Positions 48,052-61,444 of a stretch of 64,000 nucleotides of DNA are shown here, in pieces (within the stretch, counting starts at the first letter, position 1; each line of letters opens with the position of its first letter). Source of the DNA: Impatiens glandulifera (taxonomy: Eukaryota > Streptophyta > Magnoliopsida > Ericales > Balsaminaceae). A program made the position numbers and the translations under genes. Location: contig NC_061868.1 in NCBI RefSeq assembly GCF_907164915.1, positions 42,423,774 through 42,487,773 on the forward strand, given 5' to 3'. A model generated the notes under the pieces. That model did not search any database and had not been told where the DNA came from. It saw only the letters and a list, made by a program, of their open reading frames with translations.

Positions 48052-51000
48052 ATGTGGCCCATCTACCGAGCCTTCTCGCTGTTTTCTCTCTTCTCTTTCC
48101 TTATTCTATCGCCGGCGATCGCTTCGGAGTCTGATCACAGAGTACGCACAGCTTTTTTTAACTAGTTAGCATTTTGATTGTGCTTTTGTGCATAATTCTC
48201 ACACAGAATCTTGGATCACGTCATTTTCAATTCGATTGTTGTCTTTTGAATTAGATCTATATATGTACTAGTATTAAATTTTGTAAATTTATGTTTAGAT
48301 TAGTTAAATTGGATATATTAGCAAGTTAGTTGTGTTTCTTTTCATTCTCTTGGAGAATCTATTATGTTTTCATTTTGTTATCGGCTGAAGTTTTTTCTTT
48401 AGGTTTTAGAACTGTATCACTACTGGCAATGCCCAGGTTTACTAAGCTACACATCGTGAAATTCACACAAGATCTGGTAAAGTTTAATTAATGGTGATAG
48501 TTTTGGAGTATTTTGTTTTATGGAACTAGTCTTATTATATGCAACACTTTGAGAAATTCTGGGTTGCTTTTGTTTTGTGGAACTGGGATTATTATTAATG
48601 GGGATAGTAGTTTTGTTTTGGATGTGGATTCAGAAGAGATTACGTTTGGAAATAGAACTTAGTTAGGCTTAAATTTGAAATTTATTGTAGGGTTTTTCAT
48701 CTAGATTCGAATCCATACCTAGATCCAGAAAGTGTTTCTATGTCTAGTTGTTTTTTACAAGGCCTGTTAATTTGCATTGTTTGTCTGTCTCCTTTTAGCT
48801 CTCAGTATTCTATCAACAAGTTTATAGAACTCTACTCATTTGCAGCAACCCTCTTAGATAAATCTTAGAGGCTTCCTGTTTCTCCCAAGCTGGAAACATT
48901 ATTTGTAGATCCTTTTCCAAAGTGCTATTATGGATTACATTGTCATGTTTGTTGAAAAGTAGCTCAAGCTGTTCTATAATGTTGTTTCTGACAGCAATTT
49001 TTTCAAAATTGTAGTATCAAGAGGGTGAACATATAACTTTGTGGGTAAATAAGGTTGGGCCTTACAATAACCCACAAGAAACGTACAATTATTACAGCCT
49101 TCCGTTCTGTCATCCTTCTGGCAATACTGCTCACAAATGGGGTGGTCTCGGGGAGGTAATCGGTGGAAATGAGCTTATTGACAGTTTGCTTGACATAAAG
49201 TTTCCAAGTATGTGTATCTTTCAACACTTTGTGTGTTATTCTGTCGCAGTTAAAAGTTAAATGCATAATACATTTACATTATCTTACAGAAAACCAGGAC
49301 AAGACTGTCATATGTGAACTTGAACTTGATGAGTCAAAGGTGAAACAATTCAAGGATGCGATTGAAAATAGTTATTGGTTTGAATTCTTCATAGGTATGT
49401 ATTCACTACAATCTTCACAAGCGTCTCTTAATAAGTCATATTTGTACTTGTAATATTGAATGTAAGCCTTGCATGTTAAGTATTTTTCCTTTCCCTTATC
49501 GTAAATTTCTTTGTTTCGTTATTAAATATAAGGCAATGCCTTTTCACAAAATAAAATTAAAATTTATGTTAACATCTTGTTCCAAGCTACCCTGGTGTAT
49601 CTAATTACTCTTGAATGCAGTTCTTCATATTAACTTCTGTATTTTAGTTTGATGTCTGGCTCAATACCTTATTTGGAAATGAATAACTCACTTTCCTATG
49701 TTTTACGCTCACTTTCCCTGCTCTCTGGTTGGTTGATTACATGACAGACGACCTGCCTCTATGGGGTAAGCACACTAAATATGAAATTTCAAGGTTATAG
49801 GCTATTAGTTAGTAATCTAGGCTAATAAATATTTTATGGACATCATAGGTTTTGTTGGTGAGCTGCATCCTGACAAGAACAGTGACAATAGTAAGCATGT
49901 GATTTACACTCACAAAACTATAAACCTGCAATACAATAAGGATCAGGTTGGTTTCTGAGCTTCGAGGCTCAAAATTTCCTATGAACCTTACATCTGTCTC
50001 TCATCAAATATTCAAATTCCTTTTGACCAGATCATTCATGTTAATCTTACACAAGACAACCCAAAGCCTTTGGAAGTTGGGAGAAAATTGGACATGACAT
50101 ACTCGGTGAAATGGACATCAACAAATGTCACTTTTGGACGTCGTTTTGACGTTTATTTGGATTATCCTTTCTTTGAGCATCAGGTGAATTGTAGTGGATT
50201 ATGATTTTTTTATTCTTAATGTTTTTATTTGATGATAAATTTCTAATTCTTTTTGGTTGCCTTGACGTTTCCTGTGATTATCATGAATTTATCTTTTATT
50301 ATGCAGATCCATTGGTTCTCTATTTTCAATTCATTCATGATGGTTATCTTCCTCACTGGATTGGTATCAATGATCCTTATGCGGACTCTTCGAAATGATT
50401 ATGCAAAATACGCTCGTGAAGATGATGACTTAGAAACACTGGTAACAAGATCTAAGATCCCTTCTTTTTTGTCAACTTGAATATCCTGCATGTCTCTCCT
50501 CTGTTATCCTCACAAAATGTGATCTATAACCTTTTCTAATTTATTTAATTATTATTCGCATTTAGGAAAGAGATGTTAGCGAAGAGTCGGGCTGGAAGCT
50601 TGTGCATGGTGATGTTTTCAGGCCTCCTCGCAGCTTAGCTCTTCTTTCAGCTGTTGTTGGCACTGGAGCACAACTATCTTTGCTCGTTCTTCTCGTCATA
50701 TTGTTCGCAATTATTGGAATGCTATATATTGGGTATGTCAAGCTTTTGAACATTGCTAACTTAAGTCCTTGCTTGCTTGTGGACGAAATATTATAATAAT
50801 TCTTTTCATTGAAGCTGTTAGCTGGCAGAGTGGCAGTTAATTTGTTTTAATTTATCCTTAATTGGTTCCGTGAGATTTGTTTTTACTTTGAGTTTTTATT
50901 TTTTTCGAGAAAAGGAAATTCCTTTTTATCTCATTTTGTTTTCACTTAGATTTGGCAATCTTTATCATTGCATATTGATTATTATATGCTAGTTTTTTTC

Positions 51001-52540
51001 CTATTTTTCTTCCGTGGATCATTTCTATCTGATTCTTCATTTGCTTACCTCATCTAATTGCTTACTGTGGATATATTTCTCTACACTGCTTATGTGTTTC
51101 AGGAGGGGATCCATTGTCACAACTTTCATTATATGTTATGCCTTCACATCAATCATTTCAGGCTATGTTAGTGGTGGGATGTACTCACGACATGGGGGTA
51201 TGCACCTTTTAACACTTGTTTTCTAATAATTTCAGACAATATGAAGTAATTAATTTCAGGGTAAGTTCTCTCAGTAATATTTGTCCGCTGTCATTTTGAC
51301 AGGTAAAAATTGGATAAAGGGAATGATACTCACCGCATCACTTTTTCCCTTTATGTGCTTCGGGATTGGATTTATCTTGAACACAATTGCCATATTCTAT
51401 GGATCTTTGGCCGCTATTCCCTTTGGCACTATGATGGTTGTTTTCGTCATTTGGGCTTTCATCTCTTTCCCTTTGGCTCTACTTGGCACTGTTGTAGGAA
51501 GAAACTGGAGTGGTGCTCCAAACAATCCATGCCGTGTGAAAACCATTCCTCGTCCAATCCCAGAGAAGAAATGGTACCTCACTCCATCAGTAGTTTCATT
51601 GATGGGAGGACTACTTCCTTTTGGCAGCATATTCATTGAGATGTATTTCGTGTTCACATCCTTTTGGAACTACAAGGTAACTAATAATGTTTCCCAAGTC
51701 ATTTGAAGAACTTTTTATATTAGTTCAGTTAATAAATATTAAATGTACTAGTTTATGAGTACTATTAACTTGTCCCCACCTAGATTTAATACACAATTCC
51801 ATAATTCTTAAGAGCAGAAACTCTGATTTATAAAATTTGCATCTGTCCCCTACTATTGAAATGAATTATAGGAAGGATAGAAGTTTCTCGAGTTTTGAAT
51901 CTGTCATATTTTCTTATACCCGTTTCTGAGGTTCTCATTGCAGGCTTACCGATTTTGTAAACTCTACTGGGAGTATAAACTACAATCTCTTATTTTTATT
52001 TTTTGTAATGTGTTGTCTTTTGGCTTTTGCAGGTTTACTATGTATACGGGTTCATGCTTCTGGTTTTTCTGATCCTCACCATTGTTACTGTTTGTGTGAC
52101 GATAGTGGGGACATATTTCTTACTCAATGCAGAAAACTATCATTGGCAGTGGACTTCATTCTTCTCTGCCGCATCGACAGCTGTCTATGTATACTTATAC
52201 TCGATATATTACTTCTCCGTGAAGACTAAGATGTCGGGCTTCTTTCAGACCAGTTTCTATTTTGGATACACACTTATGTTCTGCATTGGTCTTGGAATCC
52301 TTTGCGGTTAGTATGCAATTCGTTTTTCCCACCATTAATGGTAGAAATTCCAAAGAGTTGTATGTCTTTGTTAGGTTTGAGAAATCTGGTAGATTGATAC
52401 TTAGGGCTTGTTTGATGTATTTTCTTTTTGTTTTTATGACACAACCCTTACTTTTGGTTATAAAATCTGCAGGGGCAGTTGGATACTTGGGTTCAAATTT
52501 GTTTGTTAGGAGGATCTACAGGAACATCAAGTGTGATTAG
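48052..52540 (+). CDS. TMN1: Transmembrane nine (nonaspanin) protein, copy A
   Basis: TM9SF/nonaspanin of the TMN1 type, a Golgi/endosomal multispanning protein used in protein trafficking and membrane-protein sorting. Exons: 48052-48141, 49015-49207, 49290-49394, 49748-49765, 49849-49946, 50031-50183, 50307-50441, 50566-50732, 51103-51197, 51303-51676, 52033-52306, 52473-52540. They give 589 residues, the length I recall for Arabidopsis TMN1. A signal peptide (residues 1-25) precedes a lumenal domain (about 26-220), followed by nine membrane segments. Conserved blocks include [37 protein letters not shown] and [18 protein letters not shown]. The C-terminus RNIKCD carries the KxD/E Golgi-retention (COPI-binding) motif. 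Exon 4 is only 18 nt. The gene is a close duplicate of the one at 54180 and both look functional. Confidence 0.95.
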
Positions 52541-53857
52541 AGATGATGGAGTGAAGGCACTTTAATTAGAGCCTGATCTTATATTTGAAACCAAAGTGGA
52601 GGATATGTAATTCTTGCAGATAAGAGGGATTCAGCTTCAAAATTCTCTCTAATTTTCTTAAGAGGCTGTTAGTCAAAACACTTATTTTTGCTACTCAAGT
52701 TAAATTTAGAATGCAAGAAGAGATTGTGTTTATAAAGTTGAAAACATTACATGTAATTGGATCTCTTTTTCGATGTATTAATATTTCATTATCATTTTTC
52801 CCTAACCCACAACCACAATTTCTTAGTTTCTACTATCCATGTCTAGCTAAATGGAAAAGATTCAACGATGTTCCCATTTGTTGAGGGTCATTTTACAAAT
52901 TCATTTAAGTTCTTAAATGATAAATCTTGAAATAAAACAAATCGAAAAATTATTCTGAGTGACAATATGTAAGATAGTCTCCATATGAAAGATATTTTCA
53001 ATAAATCTTTATTGGAAAAATGTCTCATTTGTTATTAAAAGGGGATGGCTCGATAAATTATCACAAAAGCAATCGAATTGTATGAGCTATTAATGATCCA
53101 TTATCAACTGGGAGTATTATTCGGATTACAAAAATACGAAATAAAAATTATGAGGGAGTATTATTCGGATTACAAAAATACGAAACGAAAATTATGATCG
53201 ACTAAACCGAATATTGAATCAAACAAAACACAACACCACTCAAATTTCGGTACTTTGAGAAAAAAGAAAATAAAAAAATTATATAATTATTAAGAGTGCT
53301 TATTAGATTTCTATTGATTAAAGCAAAAGATATATAATTTACTTTTTTTCACTCAAAACACAAAGGGATGGTGGCGCTTGCCACGCATTAGCTAAACCAA
53401 CAATTGAGATAAGAACGAAAATGAAAGCTTGTATAAATACGATAGACCAATATGTTGAAACTCAAGTAATTGGTTGCAATAAAAAAAAGTGGCCCTTAAA
53501 AGTGAAGAATGCCTTTTAACAACATAAAGAAAAGAGATCCTCCTCAAACTCCTGAACTTTTCTCTCCATTGAATCCTAACTTGGTTTGTATACTAAAGTT
53601 TCTTCCACTTTCCTATCAAAACTCTGGCATATAAACGAAAAGATCGAAGAGATTAAGGTCTTCTTAGGATGAGGTTGATAGACGGTTGAATTTCGATGTT
53701 GAAAAATTCTAATTATAAAATACCCAGTTTTGAGTGAATCCATAATGTGGTCTTATCAATTTATCATTCTTTTTTTTTTCTCTCCATAAAAAGAAATAAA
53801 TAAAAGTTGAAATTCATATTTTTTTATCACGGATCAGATTTTTACATAAAAAATATA
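52541..53857. other. Intergenic region, TMN1-A to tRNA-Met copy B
   Basis: TMN1-A 3' UTR to about 52800, then AT-rich DNA. A perfect direct duplication of gggagtattattcggattac plus about 15 further bases occurs at 53109-53145 and 53154-53190. No gene was seen. Confidence 0.6.
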
Positions 53858-53941
53858 TGGGGTGAGAGAGGCTCGAACTCTCGACCTCAGGATCACTCTC
53901 AGCTATGAGACCTACGCGCTAGCCAACTGCGCCACCACCCC
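53858..53941 (-). tRNA. trnM-CAU: tRNA-Met (CAU), elongator, with intron (copy B)
   Basis: Identical in its mature part to copy A at 46197, with the anticodon CAT at 53907-53905. It differs only in the short intron region (gatcactctcagc against gattactcttagc on the plus strand). It lies 238 bp upstream of, and divergent from, TMN1-B. This pairing of tRNA plus TMN1 repeats the order of the first copy. Confidence 0.92.
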
Positions 53942-54179
53942 TTGTTGTCTCTGTTAAAATTCTAAAAGAATAATTTATTAATGAAAAATCACCACTTTAA
54001 AAAACACTCTAAAACAAAACAAGGAAATAAGTGTGTTTTGACTTTAAACCAACATTTATTTACTCTCTCTCTCTCTCTTTCTCTCTCGCCAGTCCGAAGC
54101 TTAAACAACAAAGTTGAGGCTCTTCCCGGAAACTCAAAAAATCAGATCTATTCTCACTTCTTCTTCGCCGGCGCTCCAG

Positions 54180-57100
54180 ATGTGGCCCATCTTCCGATCC
54201 TTCTCCTTCCTTTTCTTCTTCCTCCTCCTCCTCTCGCCGGCGCTCGCTTCCGACTCCGATCACAGAGTACGCACAACTCTTTTTACTACTTCAATTACCT
54301 TATTACTCTGTTTTCCACTGCAATTCTCGATCACCTCATTCTGCATTTCCACTATCTCCTTTTCAATTAGATCTACATGTACTCATATCTAATATCTGTT
54401 GAAGATGTTTGATTAGGTTTTAGAACTCGACTCTTCACTTAGTTATGCTTCAAACGTAGGATTATAAGCTCAAATAGTTAATGACATCCATGGCAATATA
54501 ACCTTACTTCTTCAATGTTGTATACACTGTGAATTGATCTCTGCTGTGACCAACTGAAAAACAATAAGTTTATTAGATCTACCAATTACGTGCTTATGGT
54601 TGTTAAGGAGATTCTTTCTGCAAATCCTTAGTTTATAGCTGGTGGTGAAGTGGCATACACACTTTGTCTCATTTCATTACCATTTCTAGTTAATTTTCAC
54701 TGATTTTAAGGTCAGGAGTTTTGACCTGTTATTACACTACCATACTATTTGTAATTTTCTCCAAAGTAAGTTGGTTAAGGGATTGCTTGGTTTAGGTTAC
54801 TTGGGATTATGCAAATAATCCCAAACTCTTAAAGCATCTAAATAATCTTAAAACAAACAACAACCTCCAAAACATAAACTGGCAAATATTCTCAAATAAA
54901 CCCAAAATAAACAACCTATAAGTATGTGAAAGTCAACAGTGAGAAAAATGTTGAACATATGGACAATAAATTTCAAGGTTGTAGTAGACATAGAGATACA
55001 AATTGGACGAGTGAATAATTATAAAATTGAATAGTGGGAGTTTATTTTTTCCATTTCTGTACTTGGAAAGTTTGATTGTTTGTCAAAAGTCTTTCATTTC
55101 CCCTATTGTGAAGAGCTTAAAAGGAAGGATTTAAGTTGGCTAGGCGTGTCTTCAATTTTTGGAGTGTTTATGGCATCACTGTGTTGAGTACTCATTCTTA
55201 AAGACAGTGTGGAAGGATGGAACCTCTCACTGTAAATGAGTTCTATAAGTCTTGGATGTCTTTGGCTGTAACTAAAAATGAATAATAGTAGGAGTAGAAA
55301 TAGGAACACATGGTTTTAATTAATTACTAAAAGTCACGTGTCTTCTTTAACATTGGCTAATAATAGAATTTTGAGAAAGATAAGAAGTGCCATTTTTGCT
55401 TGTGTGCTTTAGAGCATTTGGTTAGAAGGGAATAATCGAATCTTTAACGAAGTGTCCATTAATCCACAATGTTTGGATGAGTGCTAAAACAAAGGTTTGA
55501 CATCACTTGGGATGCAACTTAGATAGTTTTTCTTCATTTTTTTTTTGTTATATCTATTCAGCTCATTTGGGGATTTTGGAGCTATTGTGATAATTTGTTT
55601 CATGATTCTTTTGTTATTTCCTACTCATTTGTTTTTTCAATGCTTCCATCTCTTGCTTTTAGCAATTTACTTATACAAGCTTTAATTATAAAAAACCTGA
55701 TATTCTGACATCAATCTTTTCAATATTGTAGTATCAAGAGGGTGATCATATAACATTGTGGGTAAATAAGGTTGGGCCTTACAATAACCCACAAGAAACA
55801 TACAACTATTACAGCCTTCCTTTCTGTCATCCTTCTGGCAATGCTGCTCACAAATGGGGTGGTCTGGGGGAGGTCATTGGTGGAAATGAGCTTATTGACA
55901 GTTTGCTTGACATTAAATTTCCAAGTATGTGTATCTTTCCACACTTTGTGTGTTATTCTGTGGTAGTTAAGAATTAATTCATTATACATTTATGTCATCT
56001 TACAGAAAACCTGGACAAGACTGTTATATGTGAGCTTGAACTTGATGAGTCAAAGGTGAAGCAATTTAAGGATGCAGTTGAAAATAGTTATTGGTTTGAA
56101 TTTTTCATTGGTATGTATCTCTACAACCTTCACAAGTGTATATTAATGTCATATCCGTACATGTAATATTGAAAGACCTGCAATTTTATATGTAGTTTCT
56201 CAACTTTTTTCTTTGAAGATACTCTGTAATGAAGTTCTTTATATTAGCTTCTGTATTTTAGTTTTCTTTGTGCCTGGCTCAATACTCTATTAGGAAATGA
56301 ATTACTTACTTTTCCTATGTTTTATGCTCACTTTCCCTGCCTTTCCATGCTTTCTGGTTGGTTGATTGCTTGAAAGACGATCTGCCTCTATGGGGTAAGC
56401 ACACTGAATGTGAAATTTCAAATTTATAGGCTATTAGTTATAAACCTAGTCCAATAAATATTTGTATGGACATCATAGGTTTTGTTGGTGAGCTGCATCC
56501 TGACAAGAACAGTGACAATAGCAAGCATGTGATTTACACTCACAAAACTATTAACCTGCAATACAACAAGGATCAGGTTGGTTTCTGAGCTTCGAGGCTC
56601 AAAATTTCCTATGAACCTTACTTCTGTCTCTCATCAAATATTCAAATTCCTTTTGACCAGATCATTCATGTTAATCTTACACAAGACAACCCGAAACCTC
56701 TGGAAGTTGGGAGAAAACTGGACATGACATACTCAGTCAAATGGACACCAACAAATGTCACTTTCGGACGTCGTTTTGACGTTTATTTGGATTATCCTTT
56801 CTTTGAGCATCAGGTGAATTGTAGTTGATTATGAATTTTTAAGTTTTTGATGATGAATTTCTAAGTGCTTTTTATTTGCCTTGAAGTTTCCTTTGCTTTT
56901 CCTGAATATATCTTTTAATATGTAGATCCATTGGTTCTCTATTTTCAATTCATTTATGATGGTTATCTTCCTCACCGGACTGGTATCAATGATTCTTATG
57001 CGAACTCTTCGAAATGATTATGCAAAATATGCTCGAGAAGATGATGATTTGGAGACACTGGTAAGAAGATCTTAATCCCTTTCCTTTCTCAAATTGAATG

Positions 57101-59137
57101 TCCTGTGCCGTTATATTGTGTCTCTCCTCAGTTGTCCTCACATATGTCTCTTAACTTTTCTAATTTGTTCAATTATTATTCACATTCAGGAAAGAGATGT
57201 TAGCGAAGAGTCAGGCTGGAAACTTGTTCATGGTGATGTTTTTAGGCCTCCTCGCAACTTGGCTCTTCTTTCAGCGGTTGTTGGCACCGGAGCACAGTTG
57301 TCTTTGCTTGTTCTTCTCGTCATCTTGTTTGCAATTATTGGAATGCTATATATTGGGTATGTCACGCTTTTGAACATTGCTAACTTTGGTCCTTTTTTTT
57401 CCATGTGGGTAAATGCCTATGGCATCATGTCCACATTGATTACTTTTCAATGAAGCTCTTAGCTTGCAGTTAAGTTGTTTATTTCATTTATCCTTAATTT
57501 GGATGTTTCATCCCATGGGATTTGTTTTGAATCATATTTCCTTTCTCTAGCATCTCATATTGATTATCATACGCTAGTCTTTTATTTATTTATTTATGTG
57601 GATGGTGTCCTTATGATTCTTCAAATGCTTATCTCATCAAACTGCTTACTTTTGTTCTCAGTATAATCTGTACTCTACTTTTGTGTTTCAGGAGGGGATC
57701 CATTGTCACAACTTTCATAATATGTTATGCCTTCACGTCAATCATTTCAGGCTATGTTAGTGGTGGGATGTACTCGCGTAATGGGGGTATGCACCTTTTT
57801 AACACACTTGTTTCCTAGTCATTTCAGGCTATATAAAGGAATTAATTTCAAGGTAAGTTCTCTCAGTAATCTTTTTCCGCTGTCATTTTGACAGGTAAAA
57901 ATTGGATAAAAGGAATGATACTCACCGCATCACTTTTTCCCTTTATGTGCTTCGGGATTGGATTTATCTTGAACACAATTGCCATATTCTATGGGTCTTT
58001 GGCCGCTATCCCCTTTGGCACAATGATTGTTGTTTTCGTCATTTGGGCTTTCATCTCTTTCCCTTTGGCTCTACTTGGCACTGTTGTAGGAAGAAACTGG
58101 AGTGGTGCTCCAAACAATCCATGTCGTGTCAAAACCATTCCTCGTCCAATCCCAGAGAAGAAATGGTACCTCACTCCATCAGTAGTTTCATTGATGGGAG
58201 GACTGCTTCCTTTCGGCAGCATATTCATCGAGATGTATTTTGTGTTCACATCCTTTTGGAACTACAAGGTAAGTTCATGTTCCCTGAATATGGCTTCATC
58301 AAGTCATTTGGAGATACTTTAAATATTATCTAATTGAAAAGTATTCAAAATGTTAGTTTATGAATACCATTAAATGTATGGATTATAACTTGTAGTTCTT
58401 CTCCACCCTTAAAAGCAGAAGCTCTTATTTTTTAATTCTTCATCTGTACCCTAATATTGAAATGACTTGAAGTTTCTTGAGCTTTGAATATGATATATTC
58501 TCAGGACTGGCTTACCGATTCTGTTATCTTTAATGAAGTGCAAGATTTTTATTTTTGTTGTAATTATTTGTCTTTGGCTTTGACAGGTTTACTACGTATA
58601 CGGGTTCATGCTTCTGGTTTTTCTGATCCTCACGATTGTTACTATTTGCGTTACGATCGTTGGGACTTATTTCTTACTTAATGCAGAAAACTATCATTGG
58701 CAGTGGACCTCGTTCTTCTCTGCCGCATCGACAGCTGTCTATGTATACTTATATTCGATATATTACTTCTCTGTGAAGACTAAGATGTCGGGCTTCTTTC
58801 AGACCAGTTTCTATTTTGGATACACCCTCATGTTTTGCATTGGTCTTGGAATCCTTTGCGGTTAGTATATATATATGAATTTCCTTTTCCAAAGAATTGG
58901 AAGTTTTTGCTAGGTTTGAGAAATCTGGTTAGATTCTGTGCCTTTTTTGTTTGGGGAAAGATTTGGCTTGATAGCAAATATGAAGTCAAGCTCATATTTT
59001 CTTGTTTCTAAAAAAATATTTGCTTGGGTTTTATTGCACAAGCCTTAATATTGCTTCTAAAATGTGCAGGGGCTGTTGGATACTTGGGTTCAAACTTGTT
59101 TGTTCGGAGAATCTACCGTAACATAAAATGTGATTAG
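54180..59137 (+). CDS. TMN1: Transmembrane nine (nonaspanin) protein, copy B
   Basis: Paralogue of the gene at 48052, with the same 12-exon structure and phases: 54180-54266, 55732-55924, 56006-56110, 56377-56394, 56479-56576, 56661-56813, 56926-57060, 57190-57356, 57692-57786, 57895-58268, 58587-58860, 59070-59137. It encodes 588 residues, one fewer than copy A because of its signal peptide. Protein differences are few (for example KNLDK for KNQDK, PTNVTF for STNVTF, SRNGG for SRHGG), and even parts of the introns align. The KCD C-terminus and all membrane segments remain. The 18-nt microexon 4 is kept, although its acceptor context has changed to tgaaag. Intron 1 (1465 bp) differs most from copy A. 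Both copies probably share the trafficking role. Confidence 0.95.
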
Positions 59138-60449
59138 GACTCCCCCGGGATAGAGAAGGAGTCAAGGCAACTTGATTTCTTTAGAGTGAGGATAAACCGA
59201 TGGGAATCATATTATTCAAAGAGGACATGTAATTCTTGCCGATAAGAGCGGGGAGGACTCGTCAGTAAATTCTCTCAACTTTTCATCTTCAGAGACTGTA
59301 AGTGAACACACCGCTTATTTTTACTACTACAGTTAAAAATTAGAATGCAAGAGATTGTGTTTATAAAGTTGACATGTAATCGGATTTGATTTTCATGATG
59401 TATTTAGAGTAATATTTCATTATCATGTTTAGAGTTTCCTTATTATTCCTTGTGTGTTTTATTGGCAAAAGTTTTGGTTGATTTATTAGAAAGTGGGAAA
59501 GAAAGATAATAGTATTTGGGTTCTTACACAAACTTGTTTATTAGTATATTTTTATGCACTGTTTTCAACTGCATTTGGTATGGCCAATATATATGACGGT
59601 TCTTAGTGAGAATTGATCGTGAGATACTTAGTTTCTTAGGTAAGTCTCTTGCCATTTGAACTACCATATGGGTTGAGATTATTTGATTTTTGGTAAAATT
59701 TAGTTGAATCTAACATTTCCTATTTTTGGTAGTCATTGAAATATTTGCATTTGGTATGGCCAAAAAGTGTAGTATTTGCAAGAGACATTGGAAGATGATT
59801 CACATTAATCTCCTCCATTACAACTTGTAGACAAATTGTTTGTGCAAGATTATTGATGAGAGATTTTTGAAGACAACAAAACCACAGTATGATAATGTGA
59901 TGGGTATCCTGGTAGATGTAAATTTAATATTGGTGATTGTTGATGAGAAAGATATTGAAACATTTGCAATCAAGCTGTGTTTGCCAAAGAGGGCGATTCA
60001 TTGCCACAATTAAGAGACTACATGGATAAAGACTCTTCAGATTTTGTTGCTTTGCAGGATAAGATCTTGTAACATAGTTCAACCAATTGGAAAGAACTTT
60101 TGAGCAAAGTGAATTAGCTAACTATAATTAAGAGTTTTTTTCTCACTATTTGGGTATGATATTATTATTATTTCTTAAAAAGATGGATTTTTTTTTATTA
60201 AACTCTCATCCTTTAAGATCTCAACTTCCACAGGATTCACCTCCCTGGGGAGACTCTCTTCCCAATTTGATTTCCCATTCTAAATCTCATCTTCTTTCGA
60301 ACAAGGTATTGTCTTTATATGGAGTCAGGACAGTTCAAATAGGTAGGGCTTGTGTCACCTTCAAGATGGATTTTTGTTTACCTCATGCTAACAATCTCAC
60401 TATCATTAACAAAAACATGACTCGATAACCTTTTATGAAAAAATGCACA

Positions 60450-61300
60450 GTTTTAAAATATGTGGTTCAACTGTCTCTTCAACCGGTCCGACTGTCAAAC
60501 GGTTGATGGGAAGTGTAACTTTTGACTTCAATACGGGTTACCTTTCAAATTGGCCAAAAATCTGGTTCGACTGGACGAACCGTCCGGAAAACTGAGCCCG
60601 AAATTTCTGCTAAATTTCAATTTGATTCTTCTTAAGAGTGTCTATCGATTCTTAAAAGACGTTTGTTATCTTGGTTCCTTGGACCATGTCGAAACCTGAG
60701 GTTCGAGGAACACACTTTAGAGGAAACATGACACGACGAATCCACCATCGCAATAGAAAAAAAAAATAGCGGTGTCGGACGAAATCCTAACAAATCTAGT
60801 GCCCCTACAACACCAGGACGCCATGGAAGAGTTGGGTCTCCACATATCTAATAAGTGAAACAGCAATCACGGTCTCCACATATCTAAGAAGTGAAACATG
60901 TTAGAAAGCAATCGCCAATCGATACCGACTTGAAATGAGGCATGGAAGAGAGACACTACGAGTCGTTTCAGGAGTTACGAAGGAAGCTTCGAGTCATATT
61001 GGTCATGGGTTGAGAACGGGAATTGAACTCTATGAAATCAAATCTCCCGTTGTTTCTCAGTAGCTCAGTGGTAGAGCGGTCGACTGTTAAATAACGAGAG
61101 TTGTTGAAACTATGATATAAAAACATAGCCATGAGAGAGAGACCGATAACAGTGGGTAGGGTTTGTGGTGAATGAGAGAGAAGTCCGACCGATGGTTCAA
61201 CCGGTTGAACCTGTCAAACTAGAATCGTCAAAAACAAGTCAAAACAACCGGGGTTTGATGATCGGAACCGTTTTCAAAAACCTTAAAAAAATGACTTCTT
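60450..61300. mobile_element. Possible TIR element with ggttcaaccgg motifs
   Basis: The left part has gtggttcaactg, tcaaccggtccgactg and ggttcgactggacgaacc. The right part has a perfect 18-bp palindrome, ggttcaaccggttgaacc, at 61194-61211, then aaaacaaccggggtttgat and ggaaccgttttcaaaaacc. The ends resemble each other in inverted orientation but not cleanly. No transposase was seen, so this remains tentative. Confidence 0.35.
60960..61112 (+). pseudogene. Plastid DNA insertion with 5' half of trnN-GUU
   Basis: The stretch tcagtagctcagtggtagag (61057-61076) followed by cggtcgactgttaa is the 5' half, through the GUU anticodon, of organellar tRNA-Asn. It is preceded by gagaacgggaattgaactct and aatctcccgttgtt, which I recall as the plastid sequence just upstream of trnN. 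The tRNA breaks off right after the anticodon, so it is non-functional. It is a nuclear plastid DNA fragment (NUPT). Confidence 0.75.
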
Positions 61301-61444
61301 TATTTGATTCACAATAAACAAATCAAACGGAAACATCACACTTATCGTAGGATAAAAATAATAAGAAATAATTACAATTTAAGTAAATTGACATTATTTG
61401 TTACAAGGGTATGAGAATTAAACAACCAAAATGAAAGCCACTAA

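Larger units (their letters stand above)
46197..59137. repeat. Segmental duplication: tRNA-Met plus TMN1, two copies
   Basis: Unit A runs from tRNA 46197 to about 52800 and unit B from tRNA 53858 to about 59430. Gene order and orientation (tRNA minus, TMN1 plus), exon structure, most introns and the 3' UTRs (gtaattcttgc, gcaagagattgtgtttataaa) correspond. Unit A has gained about 1.5 kb of repeats between tRNA and gene. Confidence 0.9.

Noticed and set aside
51397..51657. Minus-strand ORFs in TMN1 exon 10 (also at 57989-58249)
   Set aside because: Antisense shadows; they appear in both copies only because the exon is conserved.
61057..61112. Functional tRNA-Asn gene
   Set aside because: The sequence stops matching just after the anticodon; there is no T arm or 3' acceptor.
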